DNA of 9,317 bases, taken from Enterobacterales bacterium. Its GTDB lineage: Bacteria > Pseudomonadota > Gammaproteobacteria > Enterobacterales > Succinivibrionaceae. The translations under genes were made by a program, and so were the position numbers. How positions within the stretch are numbered: position 1 is the stretch's first letter; the number at the start of each line of letters is the position of its first letter. The DNA is taken from NCBI GenBank assembly GCA_900768635.1, contig CAAGDP010000020.1, positions 1 to 9,317 on the forward strand, read 5' to 3'. Shown here piece after piece: positions 1-7,430 of this stretch. The notes beneath the pieces are model-generated. The model saw only the letters and a program-made list of their open reading frames with translations, made no database searches and had not been told where the DNA came from.

Positions 1-1
1 C

Positions 2-298
2 CGGGAATTTTCCCATGTAGTTACTGCAAAATCTCTGATCTTTATAGATTGCTGTATCCTTGAACCATCTTTCCTGACGGGATATATCTCCGGGCTGCTC
101 CGGGTTTAAAGACAAAAAATCATAAAAGGTAGTCATGGTAAGTGTCTTACCAAAGCGTCTCGGTCTGGTAATAAGCATGACATCTGCCTGATTCTCTTGA
201 AAGACCGTTCTGATAAAAGTAGTTTTATCCACATAGTAGCAGTTGTTTTCCATAAGCTTATGAAAGAACTCGGTTCCAATACCTATAGGCTTCAGCAT
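2..298 (-). CDS. AAA-ATPase-like / DUF1703 protein, N-terminal part (runs off left edge)
   Basis: The first 99 codons of a gene read on the minus strand from ATG at 298; the rest lies beyond base 1. The translation begins MLKPIGIGTEFFHKLMENN and carries YYVDKTTFIR at about residues 21-30 and a Walker A-like LITRPRRFGKTLTM at about 42-55. These are hallmarks of the AAA-ATPase-like domain (PF09820) found at the N-terminus of proteins that usually end in a PD-(D/E)XK nuclease-like domain (DUF1703, PF08011). Such proteins often occur in many copies in gut Bacteroidetes, Fibrobacter and Succinivibrionaceae; their role is unsettled, with defence or mobile-element functions proposed. A GAGG ten bases upstream of the ATG supports this start. 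The gene is divergent from flhA. Family assignment is secure; whether the whole gene is intact cannot be seen. Confidence 0.85.
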   Translation of the reverse strand, partial: MLKPIGIGTEFFHKLMENNCYYVDKTTFIRTVFQENQADVMLITRPRRFGKTLTMTTFYDFLSLNPEQPGDISRQERWFKDTAIYKDQRFCSNYMGKFP

Positions 299-348
299 TC
301 CAAAAATACCTCAACTTTTTATCTCAAGATGTGACAGTAGTCAGGATG

Positions 349-354
349 AGTATA
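349..354 (-). promoter_or_regulatory. candidate -10 box for the AAA-ATPase-like gene
   Basis: Read on the minus strand, TATACT lies about 50 bases before the ATG at 298 and matches the sigma-70 -10 consensus in five of six positions. No good -35 is present at 16-18 bases, so this is only a weak candidate. Confidence 0.25.
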
Positions 355-455
355 ACATATCCCCTGATAATTCTTAGTGATTTCAGTATAAACTTCCAGC
401 AATCCTACTCCCGATCAATCGGAAGGAGGAATATTGCCGTGACTTGAGATTTAAC

Positions 456-479
456 ATCCTGAGGAAACAGTGTCAGGAT
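456..479. repeat. 7-bp perfect inverted repeat (hairpin or operator candidate)
   Basis: ATCCTGA at 456-462 is the exact reverse complement of TCAGGAT at 473-479, with a 10-base loop. There is no T tract on either side on either strand, so it is not a classical terminator. It sits between divergent promoters and could be a protein-binding dyad; function unknown. Confidence 0.35.
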
Positions 480-707
480 TAGTTCAAGGCGATGGATCCC
501 TTAATACAGCAATTCAATCTCCAATAACAATCTTTACACCGTCATATCAGACTTATTTAATCCGGCTTTTCTAAGATTTTTCAGTCAGTTCAAAGGATTA
601 TTCAGACAGGACAAAATGCACAAAACGGATTGGCTGTGAATAGTAACCATTAGCCACTTTCTTACTAAAATCTTATGGAACCCGCAATTTACAACTTGCT
701 CTTGTTG

Positions 708-713
708 TATAAT
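708..713 (+). promoter_or_regulatory. candidate -10 box upstream of flhA
   Basis: A perfect TATAAT lies 40 bases before the preferred flhA start at 753 and inside the longer open frame that begins at 675. The -35 side is weak: TTTACA at 688-693 is only 14 bases away. If real, transcription would start near 720, which would exclude the ATG at 675 as the start codon. Flagellar genes in related bacteria often use sigma-54, but no such site was seen here. Confidence 0.3.
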
Positions 714-752
714 CCCATAGATAAGTTTATTCAAAGCAGAATTTTTTATTTT

Positions 753-2864
753 ATGAATTTCAAGGCAATTCTATCTGATCCCCGTTTAGTCTCCCTCCTG
801 AACAAGGGTGTGGGAACGCCGATTTTGATTCTGGGCGCTCTTGCCCTGGTGGTATTGCCTATTCCGGCAAAATTGCTGGATGTTTTTTTTGTATTTAACA
901 TCACCATCTCCCTGGTGGTGCTCATGGTTTCCATTCTTACCAGAAAACCTTTGCAGTTTGCAGCCTTTCCCACTATTTTATTAGTTGCAACTCTCCTGCG
1001 TCTTGCACTTAATGTTGCTTCTACCCGGGTAATTTTAATTCATGGGGCGGAGGGTGAAGCCGCTGCGGGACAGGTGATAAAGTCCTTTGGTGATGTGGTG
1101 ATCGGTGGCAATTATGTAGTGGGGTTTATTGTTTTCATTATCCTTATGGTTATTAACTTTGTGGTTATTACCAAAGGTGCCGGTCGTATTTCCGAAGTAA
1201 CAGCTCGTTTTACCCTGGATGCCTTACCGGGAAAACAGATGGCTATTGATGCGGATCTTAATGCCGGTCTTATCAATCAGGATGAAGCCCGCCGGCGTCG
1301 TCGGGAGGTTGGTGCGGAATCAGAATTTTACGGCTCTATGGACGGTGCCTCAAAATTTGTGAAGGGCGACGCAGTAGCAGGCCTTATTATTATGGTAATA
1401 AATGTTGTGGGAGGACTCATTGTAGGATGTCTCCAGCACGGTCTGCCAGTTGGTGATGCTGCTGCCTTATATACCAAACTGACTATCGGTGACGGACTGG
1501 TGGCGCAGATCCCCTCATTGCTCTTATCTGTTTCCTCGGCAATTATTGTTACCCGACAGAATGAAGAGCAGGAACTGGGTAAACTGGTACTAGGCCAGAT
1601 GTTTGGCGACCGGCGCACTTTATATGTTTCCTCCGGAATTCTGCTGGTGATGGGCATTGTTCCCGGAATGCCTCATTTTGCCTTTCTGTTTTTTGCCGTT
1701 ATTGTAGGAGCTCTGGGTTATCTTCTGGAATACCTGGATAAAAGAAAGCCGTCTGCCGAGGAGCAGGAAGCTATGAAACGCAAGGCGGAAGATGCCAAGC
1801 GGGCGGTGGAAATGAAACAGAAGGATCTAGGCTGGGAAGATGTGGCTCAGGTTGATACCGTGGGTCTGGAAATCGGTTATCGCCTTATCCCTCTGGTGGA
1901 CAAAACGCAAAACGGAGAGCTTCTGAACCGGGTTAAAGGTGTCCGTAAAAAATTATCTCAGGAACTGGGTTTTCTCATTCCGGCAGTGCATATCCGGGAT
2001 AATCTGGATCTGGGTGCCAATCGCTACCGGATCACTATTATGGGGGTAAATCTGGGAGAGTCTGATGTTTATATTGAGAAGCAGATGGCTATTAACCCGG
2101 GGCAGGTTTTCGGATCAGTTAAAGGTATTCCGGGACGGGATCCGGCTTTTGGTTTGGAGGCGGTCTGGATTAACCCGGATCAGTCTGAACAGGCTCAGAG
2201 TCTGGGATATACTGTTGTGGATTCCCCTACAGTAATTGCTACTCATATCAGTCAGATTTTAACTAATAATGCATCTTCACTTTTAGGTCATGAGGAAGTG
2301 CAGAATCTGCTGGATCAGATCGCTAAAACCCAGCCTAAACTTGTTGAAGGGCTTATTCCCGGTGTGGTAAGTTTGGGTGTGTTGGCTCAGGTTTTGCAAA
2401 AGCTTCTGTACGAGGAAGTGCCGATTCGGGATATGCGTACCATTTTGCAGACTATTGTGGAGTATGCACCTAAGAGTCAGGACGCAGAAGTGCTTGCCGC
2501 AGCCTGCCGTGTAGCTTTGCGCCGGCTTATTATTCAAAATCTGGTTGGCGGGGAGCCTGTTATACCCGTCATTACTTTGGCGCCGGATCTGGAGAAGATT
2601 CTTCACCGGTCTCTTCAGGCTGCCGGAGGAGAGAGCATGGGCATCGAGCCGGGACTTGCGGAACGTATGCAGAAGTCTCTGGCTGTTGCTACTCAGCAGC
2701 AGGAACTTAACGGACAGCCAGCGATACTTCTTACATCCGGAGTGTTGCGTGGTACTCTTGCCAAGTTTGTTAAGAATTCCATCCCGGGATTGAGGGTTTT
2801 GTCATATCAGGAAATACCTGACGAAAAGCAGATTCAAATCGTCAGCTCTATCGGACAGAACTGA
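753..2864 (+). CDS. flhA: flagellar biosynthesis protein FlhA (type III export gate)
   Basis: Inner-membrane component of the flagellar type III export gate; its cytoplasmic domain docks chaperone-substrate complexes. The frame is open from 675, but I choose ATG 753 (703 residues). This start gives MNFKAILSD followed by a first membrane segment at the usual place and the usual family length of about 690-700; the extra 26 residues from 675 do not resemble the family, and neither start has a good Shine-Dalgarno. About eight membrane segments fill the first 330 residues. The FHIPEP signature is at residues 145-172 (RISEVTARF through DALPGKQMAIDADLNAG), followed by an Arg-rich stretch and the conserved loop ending GASKFVKGDAVAG. 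The soluble C-terminal domain is complete. First gene of the flagellar unit; flhF starts 19 bases downstream. flhB, often just upstream, is absent here. Confidence 0.95.
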   Translation: MNFKAILSDPRLVSLLNKGVGTPILILGALALVVLPIPAKLLDVFFVFNITISLVVLMVSILTRKPLQFAAFPTILLVATLLRLALNVASTRVILIHGAEGEAAAGQVIKSFGDVVIGGNYVVGFIVFIILMVINFVVITKGAGRISEVTARFTLDALPGKQMAIDADLNAGLINQDEARRRRREVGAESEFYGSMDGASKFVKGDAVAGLIIMVINVVGGLIVGCLQHGLPVGDAAALYTKLTIGDGLVAQIPSLLLSVSSAIIVTRQNEEQELGKLVLGQMFGDRRTLYVSSGILLVMGIVPGMPHFAFLFFAVIVGALGYLLEYLDKRKPSAEEQEAMKRKAEDAKRAVEMKQKDLGWEDVAQVDTVGLEIGYRLIPLVDKTQNGELLNRVKGVRKKLSQELGFLIPAVHIRDNLDLGANRYRITIMGVNLGESDVYIEKQMAINPGQVFGSVKGIPGRDPAFGLEAVWINPDQSEQAQSLGYTVVDSPTVIATHISQILTNNASSLLGHEEVQNLLDQIAKTQPKLVEGLIPGVVSLGVLAQVLQKLLYEEVPIRDMRTILQTIVEYAPKSQDAEVLAAACRVALRRLIIQNLVGGEPVIPVITLAPDLEKILHRSLQAAGGESMGIEPGLAERMQKSLAVATQQQELNGQPAILLTSGVLRGTLAKFVKNSIPGLRVLSYQEIPDEKQIQIVSSIGQN

Positions 2865-2870
2865 CAATTA

Positions 2871-2877
2871 AAGGAGA
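2871..2877 (+). promoter_or_regulatory. ribosome binding site that fixes the GTG start of flhF
   Basis: AAGGAGA, a strong Shine-Dalgarno, lies six bases before GTG 2884. This supports the non-ATG start of flhF. Confidence 0.8.
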
Positions 2878-2883
2878 CAAATA

Positions 2884-4239
2884 GTGAAAATCAAGCGCTT
2901 TCTTGCAAATGACATGCGAACTGCATTGGCTCAGGTTAAGGAGGAACTGGGTCCTGATGCTGTTATTATGTCGAATAAAAAGGTAGCTGGCGGAGGTGTG
3001 GAGATTGTTGCTGCTTATGAAGAATCTGATGTGCCTTCCAAAGGTTCTGAAGTTGCAGGAGCCCGGAACTTTGCTGATTATGATGATGATAATGTAACTA
3101 TTTCTCCTCAGGCGGTAGCTGCCGCCAAGGTTTCCACTACCGAGCCCCGGATGCCGAGGATGGAAAAGAAATCCCGATCCCGGGCAGAAAAGAATAATGA
3201 ACAGCTGGCAAATACTTTAAGTGAACTGCTGGCTCGTCAGAAAAGCAAAGCCGCAGCTGAACAGTCAGTCTCTTCAGGACCGAAAACTCTTGCGGAACAG
3301 CAGCAGGATTTGGCTTCTGCTCCAAGAAGAGTGGAAAAGCCGTCCCGTATTGCCCAGGCAGATCCTTCCATTGCTGCTATGCAGGAGGAAATTGCCAGTA
3401 TCAGAAAGTTGCTTCAGTCGCAGCTGGCCGGTCTTATGACTGATGAAATGGCCCGGTCTGAACCGGTGAGGGCCATGCTCCTGAAGCTTCTTACCAGAGG
3501 CGGATTTGAAGAGGATTATGCCCGATCTCTGGTGGGAGAAGTGCAATCCACCTCCAGTCTCAGATTGGCTTGGAAGGAGCTGGGTGAGGTATTGAAGCGT
3601 AATCTACTTATTGGCAATGATGAAATTCTTCAGATGGGTGGAGCAGTAACTCTGGTAGGTCCTACAGGGGTCGGAAAAACCACCACCATTGCCAAGCTGG
3701 CAGCACATTTTGCTATGAAATACGGACCTGATCAGGTAGCTTTGATCACCGCGGATCATTATCGTATTGGTGCCTACGAGCAACTTCAGACTTATGGCCG
3801 GATTATGGGTTGTGTTGTCAAAAGTATGACAGATATGAGTGAAATGCAGAATACTTTGTATCAGTTGCGTAATCGCCGGCTGGTACTGATTGATACCGCA
3901 GGTATGGGACAACGGGATGACAGGTTGAAGGAACAACTGGATCAGCTGGTAAACAGCAGTAATATCCATATCCATAATTATCTGGTTCTCCCGGCTACCG
4001 GACAGCGCCGGGTACTGCAGGAGGCTTATGATCAGTTCAGTCAGATCGAGCTTTCCGGTGCAATAATAACCAAGCTGGATGAAAGTATCGGTCTGGGAGA
4101 TGTACTGGGAGTATGTATGCAAAACGGACTTCCTGTATCTTATACCGCCAACGGACAAAGAGTTCCTGAGGATTTGGAAGTGGCCAATGGCTCAATGCTG
4201 GTACAGTTGGCTCTTGCTTATATGGAAGATGAAAAATAA
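2884..4239 (+). CDS. flhF: flagellar SRP-family GTPase FlhF (flagellar placement)
   Basis: SRP-type GTPase related to Ffh and FtsY that recruits early flagellar parts to the cell pole. The protein has 451 residues with a GTG start. The N-terminal B domain opens with MKIKRFLANDMRTALAQVKE and the typical LGPDAVIMSNKK. A low-complexity, charged linker follows (about residues 60-165), then a helical N domain (about 165-250). The NG GTPase domain has G1 GPTGVGKTT at 259-267, the ITADHYRIGAYEQL region with the conserved DxxR, G3 DTAGMGQRD at 337-345 and G4 TKLDE at 396-400. All nucleotide-binding motifs look intact. It lies between flhA and flhG, the conserved order; its partner FlhG, which stimulates the GTPase, is encoded 32 bases downstream. 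Identification is very secure. Confidence 0.96.
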   Translation: MKIKRFLANDMRTALAQVKEELGPDAVIMSNKKVAGGGVEIVAAYEESDVPSKGSEVAGARNFADYDDDNVTISPQAVAAAKVSTTEPRMPRMEKKSRSRAEKNNEQLANTLSELLARQKSKAAAEQSVSSGPKTLAEQQQDLASAPRRVEKPSRIAQADPSIAAMQEEIASIRKLLQSQLAGLMTDEMARSEPVRAMLLKLLTRGGFEEDYARSLVGEVQSTSSLRLAWKELGEVLKRNLLIGNDEILQMGGAVTLVGPTGVGKTTTIAKLAAHFAMKYGPDQVALITADHYRIGAYEQLQTYGRIMGCVVKSMTDMSEMQNTLYQLRNRRLVLIDTAGMGQRDDRLKEQLDQLVNSSNIHIHNYLVLPATGQRRVLQEAYDQFSQIELSGAIITKLDESIGLGDVLGVCMQNGLPVSYTANGQRVPEDLEVANGSMLVQLALAYMEDEK

Positions 4240-4271
4240 ATAATAATAAAACGCAGGATTTAGGGAAACTT

Positions 4272-5183
4272 ATGGCAGAAGAAATTTTTGATCAGGCGAG
4301 TGGTCTTCGTGCGAGCATGAGTATGAAATTACAGCAGACTGCTGCAACCCAGCGTCAGGAGCGTTCTACGACTACCAATCGTAAAGTGAAGGTTATTACC
4401 GTAACCGGGGGTAAAGGTGGCGTAGGCAAGTCTAATGTGTCATTAAATCTGGCCATATCGCTGGCTGCTCAGGGCAAAAAAGTCATGCTTCTGGATGCGG
4501 ACCTTGGTCTTGCCAATATTGATGTTATGCTGGGACTTAAAGTAAGACGCAACCTGTTTAATGTTCTAAGCGGTGAATGCTCTCTGGATGATATTATTAT
4601 TACCGGTCCTCACGATGTTATGATCCTTCCTGCCACTTCCGGTACCCAGTCCATGGTGGAGTTATCTTCCGCTCAGCATGCTGCTTTGATCCGGGCTTTT
4701 GGAGATCTTAAAACTGAAGTAGATGTGCTGATTGTAGATACAGCTGCCGGTATCTCCAGCATGGTTTTAAGTTTTGCCCGGGCTGCCCAGCATGTAATGA
4801 TGGTGGTATGTGATGAGCCTACTTCGGTAACTGATGCCTATGCGCTTATGAAAATCCTGAGCAAGGAATACGGCCTGTATAATTTTAAAGTGGTGGCCAA
4901 TATGGTTCACTCCTTAAAGGAAGGTCAAGATTTGTTTACTAAACTGGAGAAGGTTACCCAGCGTTTTCTGAATGTGTCTCTGGAGCTGGTGGCATCTATA
5001 CCGTATGATCCGAATATAAAGCAGGCTGTTAAACGTCAGCAGGTGGTAGTTGATGCATTCCCTAAATCTCCGGCATCCATAATGTTCAGAGCTTTGGCCA
5101 ATAAGGTAAGTTCTTGGCCAATACCGTATCAGGCTGAAGGATATCTGCAGTTCTTTATTGAGAATATGCTTGCTTCAAAATAG
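4272..5183 (+). CDS. flhG: MinD-like ATPase FlhG/FleN (flagellar number control)
   Basis: ParA/MinD-family ATPase that limits flagellar number. It acts with FlhF and, in Pseudomonas and Vibrio, by restraining the master activator FleQ/FlrA. The protein has 303 residues. The N-terminus carries the DQAxxLR motif (DQASGLR, residues 7-13), which in studied FlhG proteins activates the FlhF GTPase. The deviant Walker A is KGGVGKSN at 48-55, followed by LLDADLGLAN at 73-82 and the Walker B region VLIVDTAAGIS at 152-162. The C-terminus (about 280-303) is hydrophobic and aromatic-rich, as expected for the membrane-targeting helix of MinD-like proteins. ATG 4272 is preceded by TAGGGA with five bases spacing. 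Alternative symbols are fleN and ylxH. Confidence 0.95.
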   Translation: MAEEIFDQASGLRASMSMKLQQTAATQRQERSTTTNRKVKVITVTGGKGGVGKSNVSLNLAISLAAQGKKVMLLDADLGLANIDVMLGLKVRRNLFNVLSGECSLDDIIITGPHDVMILPATSGTQSMVELSSAQHAALIRAFGDLKTEVDVLIVDTAAGISSMVLSFARAAQHVMMVVCDEPTSVTDAYALMKILSKEYGLYNFKVVANMVHSLKEGQDLFTKLEKVTQRFLNVSLELVASIPYDPNIKQAVKRQQVVVDAFPKSPASIMFRALANKVSSWPIPYQAEGYLQFFIENMLASK

Positions 5184-5202
5184 GACCGGAGCGGAAAGAT
5201 TT

Positions 5203-5934
5203 ATGCACAGTGCTAAAGCTTATTATGCAAATTGTAGCGGAGAAAGCCCGGCATCAATGTATGTGGCCAGGTATGCGCCTCTTGTTAAAAAGATCGCCCT
5301 GCATCTGAAAGCGAGACTGCCCCAGTCTGTTCAACTGGATGATTTAATTCAGTCGGGAATGGAAGGTTTGCTGGATGCTGCTAATAATTTTACAGAAGGG
5401 AAGGGGGCAACATTTGAAACTTTTGCCGGGATCCGCATCAGAGGCGCAATGATTGATGAAATGCGTCGCGGTGACTGGGTTCCCCGCTCTGTACACCGCA
5501 ATACCCGGTTAATAACTGATGCCATGTCCCAGGTTTCTCAGGAGAAAGGGCGGGACGGCACTGATGTGGAAATTGCCCAGCATCTGGGTGTTTCTGTTGC
5601 CGAATATCATACTATGCTTTATGACGCATCATCCTCCAGAATTATGTCCATTGAGGATCTGGGGGTAAGCAATGATGTTATCGTCTGTGAAAATCAGGAT
5701 GTTACCGAAGATGCACCTTTGAATACGGTAGTACGAGAGAAATATCATGCTGCCTTGACCAAGGCAATTGATAACCTTCCGGAACGGGAAAAGCTAGTGT
5801 TTTCCCTGTATTATCAGGAAGAGCTTAACCTTAAGGAAATCGGATCAGTTCTGGAGGTGAGCGAATCCCGGGTAAGTCAGATTTTGAATCAGGGAATTAT
5901 GCGTCTTCGCTCCAAACTTCGTGACTGGTTATAA
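5203..5934 (+). CDS. fliA: flagellar sigma factor FliA (sigma-28)
   Basis: RNA polymerase sigma factor for late flagellar and chemotaxis genes. The frame is open from an ATG at 5158 that overlaps flhG by 26 bases. I prefer ATG 5203 (243 residues), which has GGAG and GGAAAG just upstream and gives the family length. Region 2 spans about residues 18-95, with LDDLIQSGMEGLLDAANNF and the promoter-melting stretch RGAMIDEMRRGDWVPRSV at about 80-97. Region 3 follows (to about 150). Region 4 spans about 185-243, with the helix-turn-helix LKEIGSVLEVSESRVSQIL. Chemotaxis genes, which normally follow fliA in this arrangement, are missing: the next gene is convergent and the two stop codons overlap. No terminator is visible after the stop. 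Confidence 0.94.
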   Translation: MHSAKAYYANCSGESPASMYVARYAPLVKKIALHLKARLPQSVQLDDLIQSGMEGLLDAANNFTEGKGATFETFAGIRIRGAMIDEMRRGDWVPRSVHRNTRLITDAMSQVSQEKGRDGTDVEIAQHLGVSVAEYHTMLYDASSSRIMSIEDLGVSNDVIVCENQDVTEDAPLNTVVREKYHAALTKAIDNLPEREKLVFSLYYQEELNLKEIGSVLEVSESRVSQILNQGIMRLRSKLRDWL

Positions 5935-5935
5935 C
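5928..5935. other. overlapping convergent stop codons of fliA and the MATE gene
   Basis: The palindrome GTTATAAC (5928-5935) encloses TTATAA. The last Leu codon and TAA stop of fliA read across it on the plus strand, and the last Leu codon and TAA stop of the MATE gene read across it on the minus strand. The genes overlap by six bases and there is no room for a shared terminator between them. Confidence 0.95.
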
Positions 5936-7311
5936 TGAGATAAAACTTTTTTGTCCTTAAGTCTCCGTTTTTCGCTTTTTTCGATCCATACTTTAGATCG
6001 CCATCTTATGAACATGCTGATGCCGCGGATCCATTCGTCGCAGGCAAAAGCAATCCAGATACCTAACAGTCCGTATCCCAGTTTTATTCCCAGAAAATAT
6101 TCCAGAGGTACTGCTATTCCCCACATGGATATTATGGCCATTATCATAGGGAAGTTAGTGTCATTGGCAGCTCGCAGGGAATTGATCACAATTACGTTAA
6201 AAGCCCGTCCCGGCTCCATAAACACGGAGAGAAGGATGAGAGGTGCTGCCATTTCCAAAACTTCCGAAGAATGTTTGGAGAATATTCCCAGAACAAGTTC
6301 TGACAGTCCACAGGCCATTATCAGGGCAATAAGGAAGGATCCCATAAAGCCAGAACCAAGACTTTTCATAAGACGGTGATAGGCTATTTCATAATTGCGG
6401 GCACCAATATGATAGGCGACAATAATTTCCGTAGCCATCCCCAGAGATACGGAAAAGAGCATCATATACATACAGATGACCTGATAGTAGAAAGTGTTTG
6501 TTGCCAGCTCATAATTACCCAGAGATGCAATAAAGGCGGTGGCAGTCATGAATTGAAGATTCCAGGCCAGATTTTCACCTGCCGCCGGCATCCCCACCCG
6601 CAGAATGCGTTTCAGATAATAGGATTTGAAAGCAAACAGGAATTTGAAGTGTAACCTGATGCTGATCCGGTGTCTGAAGAAGTATGCCAAAACAGCCAAA
6701 GCTCCTATTCTTCCCACAATAATGGATATGGCTGCACCTTCAATTCCCAGCTGAGGCAGACCAAAAAATCCGAAGAGCAGAAGGGTATTGGAGCAGATGG
6801 TAAGAAGATTGGCTGCCAGAGAGGAATACATTGCCTCCTTGGTGTAGCCGTGGGCTCGTAATATCGAAGCGGTACAGATACTGAGGGCTTCAGGAAAGAG
6901 ACTGATGGCCAGTACCGTGAGATAAGTATGGGCATCATCATGAATATCCTCCTGAATTTGCATAATGTTCAGGATATTGTGTCCGAAGACGTTAATTAGG
7001 ATAACTACCGCCAGACCGCAGATGCAGTTAAATCCATAGGCGCAGTGAATGACTTTGCGGATGCTTTTATGATCTCCCGCCCCCAGCATCTGGGCAATAG
7101 CTACGGTAAGACCTATGCCGATAAAGTTGAAAATAACAATGCTCAGTGAGAAAATCTGATTTCCCACGGTCATGGCAGCCACATACATTGTGGAGATCCG
7201 TCCAATCATAAGGATATTGATTGATCCGGTAAGAATTCTGAGGGAAAGATCGCAAAATATTGGCCAGGCAATCTGAAATAGTGTCTTCTGATCTACTGTT
7301 TTAGCGTTCAT
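5929..7311 (-). CDS. MATE-family multidrug/cation efflux transporter
   Basis: Multi-antimicrobial extrusion (MatE) family inner-membrane antiporter, expected to expel cationic compounds using an Na+ or H+ gradient; the substrate cannot be read from sequence. It has 460 residues, the family's usual size. There are about twelve hydrophobic segments in two halves, with the first-half hallmarks LFQIAWPIFCDLSLR, GRISTMYVAAMTVGNQIF and IGLTVAIAQMLGAGD, and a repeat-like second half beginning near LRVGMPAAGENLAWN. The C-terminus is Lys/Arg-rich and cytoplasmic. The start ATG 7311 has only a weak GGA upstream. It lies 13 bases after the stop of a gene remnant (7325-7414), which suggests it was once the second gene of an operon and was translationally coupled. 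Its TAA stop overlaps the fliA stop on the other strand. Confidence 0.9.
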   Translation of the reverse strand: MNAKTVDQKTLFQIAWPIFCDLSLRILTGSINILMIGRISTMYVAAMTVGNQIFSLSIVIFNFIGIGLTVAIAQMLGAGDHKSIRKVIHCAYGFNCICGLAVVILINVFGHNILNIMQIQEDIHDDAHTYLTVLAISLFPEALSICTASILRAHGYTKEAMYSSLAANLLTICSNTLLLFGFFGLPQLGIEGAAISIIVGRIGALAVLAYFFRHRISIRLHFKFLFAFKSYYLKRILRVGMPAAGENLAWNLQFMTATAFIASLGNYELATNTFYYQVICMYMMLFSVSLGMATEIIVAYHIGARNYEIAYHRLMKSLGSGFMGSFLIALIMACGLSELVLGIFSKHSSEVLEMAAPLILLSVFMEPGRAFNVIVINSLRAANDTNFPMIMAIISMWGIAVPLEYFLGIKLGYGLLGIWIAFACDEWIRGISMFIRWRSKVWIEKSEKRRLKDKKVLSQL

Positions 7312-7324
7312 AAGTTGTCCATGC

Positions 7325-7414
7325 TCATAACAGCTCTTTAATAATCGGGATGATATCTTCTATATGAGCATGATCATTGTACATCATTAAGTGCAGAAAC
7401 CTGAAATCATCCAC
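7325..7414 (-). pseudogene. orphan C-terminal tail, possibly of a class V PLP aminotransferase
   Basis: The minus strand is open from 7438 to a TGA at 7325-7327, with only GTG 7414 or the ATG pair near 7387 as possible starts and no Shine-Dalgarno. From 7414 it reads VDDFRFLHLMMYNDHAHIED and then IIPIIKELL, 29 residues. The pattern of Arg-aromatic-hydrophobic, then YND plus an acidic spacer, then an amphipathic helix and stop is typical of the extreme C-terminus of fold-type-I (class V) aminotransferases and cysteine desulfurase-like enzymes. That family call is inference from a short stretch. The body of the gene is absent; the upstream side runs straight into the 3' end of the DUF4276-type gene. 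The 13-base gap to the MATE start suggests a former two-gene operon. It could also be a chance open frame. Confidence 0.4.
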
Positions 7415-7430
7415 AATATTAGACTTAATG

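Larger units (their letters stand above)
299..752. other. divergent intergenic region without a recognisable gene
   Basis: About 450 bases between the divergent AAA-ATPase-like gene and flhA. Stops are frequent in all frames except the short extension of flhA from 675, and no RNA gene is recognised. It holds a perfect 7-bp inverted repeat (456-462 with 473-479), a short CCGAT/ATCGG dyad at 411-422, and a TATAAT hexamer at 708-713. It must contain promoters for both neighbours. No sigma-54 (GG-N10-GC) or sigma-28-like site was found by eye. Confidence 0.6.

Noticed and set aside
300..752. Sigma-54 or sigma-28 promoter for flhA
   Set aside because: No GG-N10-GC pair with a flanking consensus was found. 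TGG at 676-678 with TTGCT at 696-700 has 19 bases between GG and GC instead of 10, and no TAAAGTTT/GCCGATAA-like pair is present.
5934..5960. Terminator after fliA suggested by a T6 run
   Set aside because: No GC-rich stem precedes the T run; the only dyad is the 8-bp GTTATAAC palindrome, which cannot form a stable loop.
7320..7372. Perfect 10-bp inverted repeat CATGCTCATA / TATGAGCATG upstream of the MATE gene
   Set aside because: The arms are 33 bases apart, overlap the remnant coding tail, and one such repeat is not unexpected by chance in a window of this size.
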